A stretch of DNA of 6,210 nucleotides from Tardiphaga sp. (GTDB lineage Bacteria; Pseudomonadota; Alphaproteobacteria; Rhizobiales; Xanthobacteraceae): positions 1 to 6,210 of the forward strand of contig JAQGJF010000725.1 of assembly GCA_028290765.1 (NCBI GenBank). Direction: 5' to 3'. Shown in pieces: positions 5,198-6,210 of this stretch. A model generated the notes under the pieces. That model had not been told where the DNA came from. It made no database searches and worked only from the letters and a program-made list of their open reading frames with translations. The position numbers were made by a program, and so were the translations under genes. The first letter of the stretch is position 1, and every line of letters starts with the position of its first letter.

Positions 5198-5632
5198 CTA
5201 GATCAGGCGCTTCTTATAGAAGAAACGCTGCTTCCCGCGCGGATGATCGTCGATCGTGCCGAACAATTCATAGCCCTGTTTGGCATAGAAATCGGGCGCC
5301 TGAAACGAATAGGTGTCGGGCCAGACACCGGTGCATCCCCGCGAGCGGGCAATATCCTCGGCCCGCTGGAGGATGTCGGCCCCGAGACCCTGGCCTCTGA
5401 ACGGTTCCGGCACCACGAACAATTCCACAAACAGCCAGTCGTAGCTGGTTCGGCCCCATAATCCGCCGACCGGCTTTCCGGTTATCGGATCCTGGATCAG
5501 CACCGCGAGCGGCTGTGGACCGGGCAAGCCCGACGCATCGGTGTTGAATGCGATCAGGGCCGCGAGCAGAGCGGCACGGTCGGCGTCGGTCGGCTGATCC
5601 GGGACGACGATCGCCGGGCGATCGCTCGGCAT
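5198..5632 (-). CDS. GNAT-family N-acetyltransferase
   Basis: The 144 aa single-domain protein is the right length for a GNAT fold and is presumably a cytoplasmic acetyl-CoA-dependent acyltransferase of unknown substrate. The acetyl-CoA pyrophosphate loop is clear: the beta4 strand WLFVELFVVPEPF (66-78) leads into RGQGLGADIL (79-88), which fits the Q/RxxGxG/A motif. A later SFQAPDFYAKQGYELFG (109-125) has the tyrosine-containing alpha4-beta6 region where the general acid usually lies. Residues 47-62 (QDPITGKPVGGLWGRT) form the typical beta2-beta3 hairpin. The start at 5632 lies 7 nt after the YbjN stop, and AAGG overlapping that TAA serves as its ribosome binding site, so the two are probably translationally coupled. 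I cannot assign a substrate: it could modify a small molecule or a protein. It is not obviously a RimI or an aminoglycoside-type enzyme. Confidence 0.9.
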   Translation of the reverse strand: MPSDRPAIVVPDQPTDADRAALLAALIAFNTDASGLPGPQPLAVLIQDPITGKPVGGLWGRTSYDWLFVELFVVPEPFRGQGLGADILQRAEDIARSRGCTGVWPDTYSFQAPDFYAKQGYELFGTIDDHPRGKQRFFYKKRLI

Positions 5633-5639
5633 CGCCGCC

Positions 5640-6140
5640 TTAGGCCTCGCCTTCGGTATCGAACATCGCCGCGCTGATCGCCTCGGGCGCGGACTTGCCG
5701 GCCCAGACCACGAACTGGAACGCCGGATAATAACGCTCGCAGGCGTGGATGGCGCTGACCAGCATGGTTTCGCACTGCGCCGTCGAGGCGGTGAGGCCGT
5801 CCGGCAAGATCAGCGCCTGGCGGTACATGACCATGCCGGTGTGGGTCCAGATGTCGAAATGTCCGACCCATAATTGCTCGTTGATCGATGCGATCAGGCG
5901 CTGCACTTCGGCGCGGCGCGGCGTCGGAATCTTCATGTCGAAGGCGCAGGCCAAGTGCAGCGCCTCGATCTCGTTCATCCAGGTGAAGGACAATTGGTAG
6001 TCGGTCCAGTTGCCCTTGGAGACGATGGTGACCTCGTCCTCGCCGGAGCGCTCGAACGACCAGTTGTGATCGGTGGCGATATCCTCGACCACCGCAAGCG
6101 GGTTGTTCCGGGAATCGATGATGCCTTCGAGGAGGGACAT
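5640..6140 (-). CDS. YbjN domain-containing protein
   Basis: The 166 aa protein is soluble, with no signal peptide or membrane segment. Its sequence order fits the YbjN family: an N-terminal helix with MSLLEGIIDSRNNPLAVVEDI, strand WSFERSGEDEVTIVSKGNWTDYQLSFTW (27-54), then EALHLACAFDMKIP (59-72). A helix RRAEVQRLIASINEQLWVGHFDIW follows (75-98), then MVMYRQALILP (103-113) and a C-terminal helix around AQCETMLVSAIHACERYYPAFQFVVW. The fold resembles the type III secretion chaperone fold. The family is sometimes labelled a putative sensory transduction regulator, but its biochemical role is not established. It is the first gene of a minus-strand run with the acetyltransferase and proC. The start at 6140 is preceded by AAGG and GACGGA-like purine stretches. 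No convincing promoter is seen in the 70 bp between this gene and the right edge. Confidence 0.9.
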   Translation of the reverse strand: MSLLEGIIDSRNNPLAVVEDIATDHNWSFERSGEDEVTIVSKGNWTDYQLSFTWMNEIEALHLACAFDMKIPTPRRAEVQRLIASINEQLWVGHFDIWTHTGMVMYRQALILPDGLTASTAQCETMLVSAIHACERYYPAFQFVVWAGKSAPEAISAAMFDTEGEA

Positions 6141-6210
6141 TTCCGTCTCGACCTTATTTTTGTAAATTCGGATACGATGTTGATACGCACGCAGCAGGAC
6201 GACACGCGTT

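Noticed and set aside
6141..6210. Promoter for the YbjN operon at the right edge
   Set aside because: A TACAAA-like box is present on the minus strand but no -35 match stands at 16-18 bp, so I do not call it.
1..6210. Mobile element, phage, CRISPR or defence system
   Set aside because: No transposase, integrase, long terminal repeat, spaced repeat array or effector-like gene is visible. All genes are ordinary metabolic or regulatory ones.

Overview
The window looks chromosomal and housekeeping in character, from a GC-rich alphaproteobacterium. The protein style (PetP/PetR-like regulators, a type II branched-chain aminotransferase, YbjN next to proC) and a palindromic intergenic repeat suggest the Bradyrhizobium/Rhodopseudomonas group; this assignment is by recognition only. 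I see no mobile element, CRISPR array, tRNA or rRNA, and base composition and codon use look uniform throughout.

There are three transcription blocks. (1) Positions 1-1837, minus strand: a MarR-type regulator, an OmpR-type response regulator and the N-terminal 154 residues of a membrane sensor kinase that runs off the left edge. They are closely spaced (33 and 39 bp) and look like one operon. (2) Positions 2056-4197, plus strand and divergent from the MarR gene: two branched-chain amino acid aminotransferases of different subfamilies in tandem. The first (296 aa) is like E. coli IlvE and the second (358 aa) is like mycobacterial or eukaryotic BCAT. (3) Positions 4302-6140, minus strand and convergent with block 2: a YbjN-domain protein, a GNAT acetyltransferase and pyrroline-5-carboxylate reductase (ProC).

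The two aminotransferases would interconvert Leu/Ile/Val and their 2-keto acids, with glutamate as amino donor. ProC makes proline from a glutamate-derived intermediate. The MarR/response-regulator/kinase block is placed to sense a signal and may regulate the divergent aminotransferase gene, but that link is inferred from position alone.

The most notable observation is in the second aminotransferase. The lysine that forms the Schiff base with pyridoxal phosphate is replaced by glutamine (codon CAA at 3712-3714), while the rest of the protein, including the other cofactor-pocket residues, is intact. It is either a pseudoenzyme, a recent loss-of-function allele or a base-call error. Codon use points to a single A-to-C change from AAA. 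Secondary observations are a near-consensus promoter overlapping the MarR start, a short degenerate tandem repeat that supplies the response regulator's Shine-Dalgarno, and a hairpin-rich leader with a tiny Ala/Val-rich ORF upstream of the second aminotransferase.
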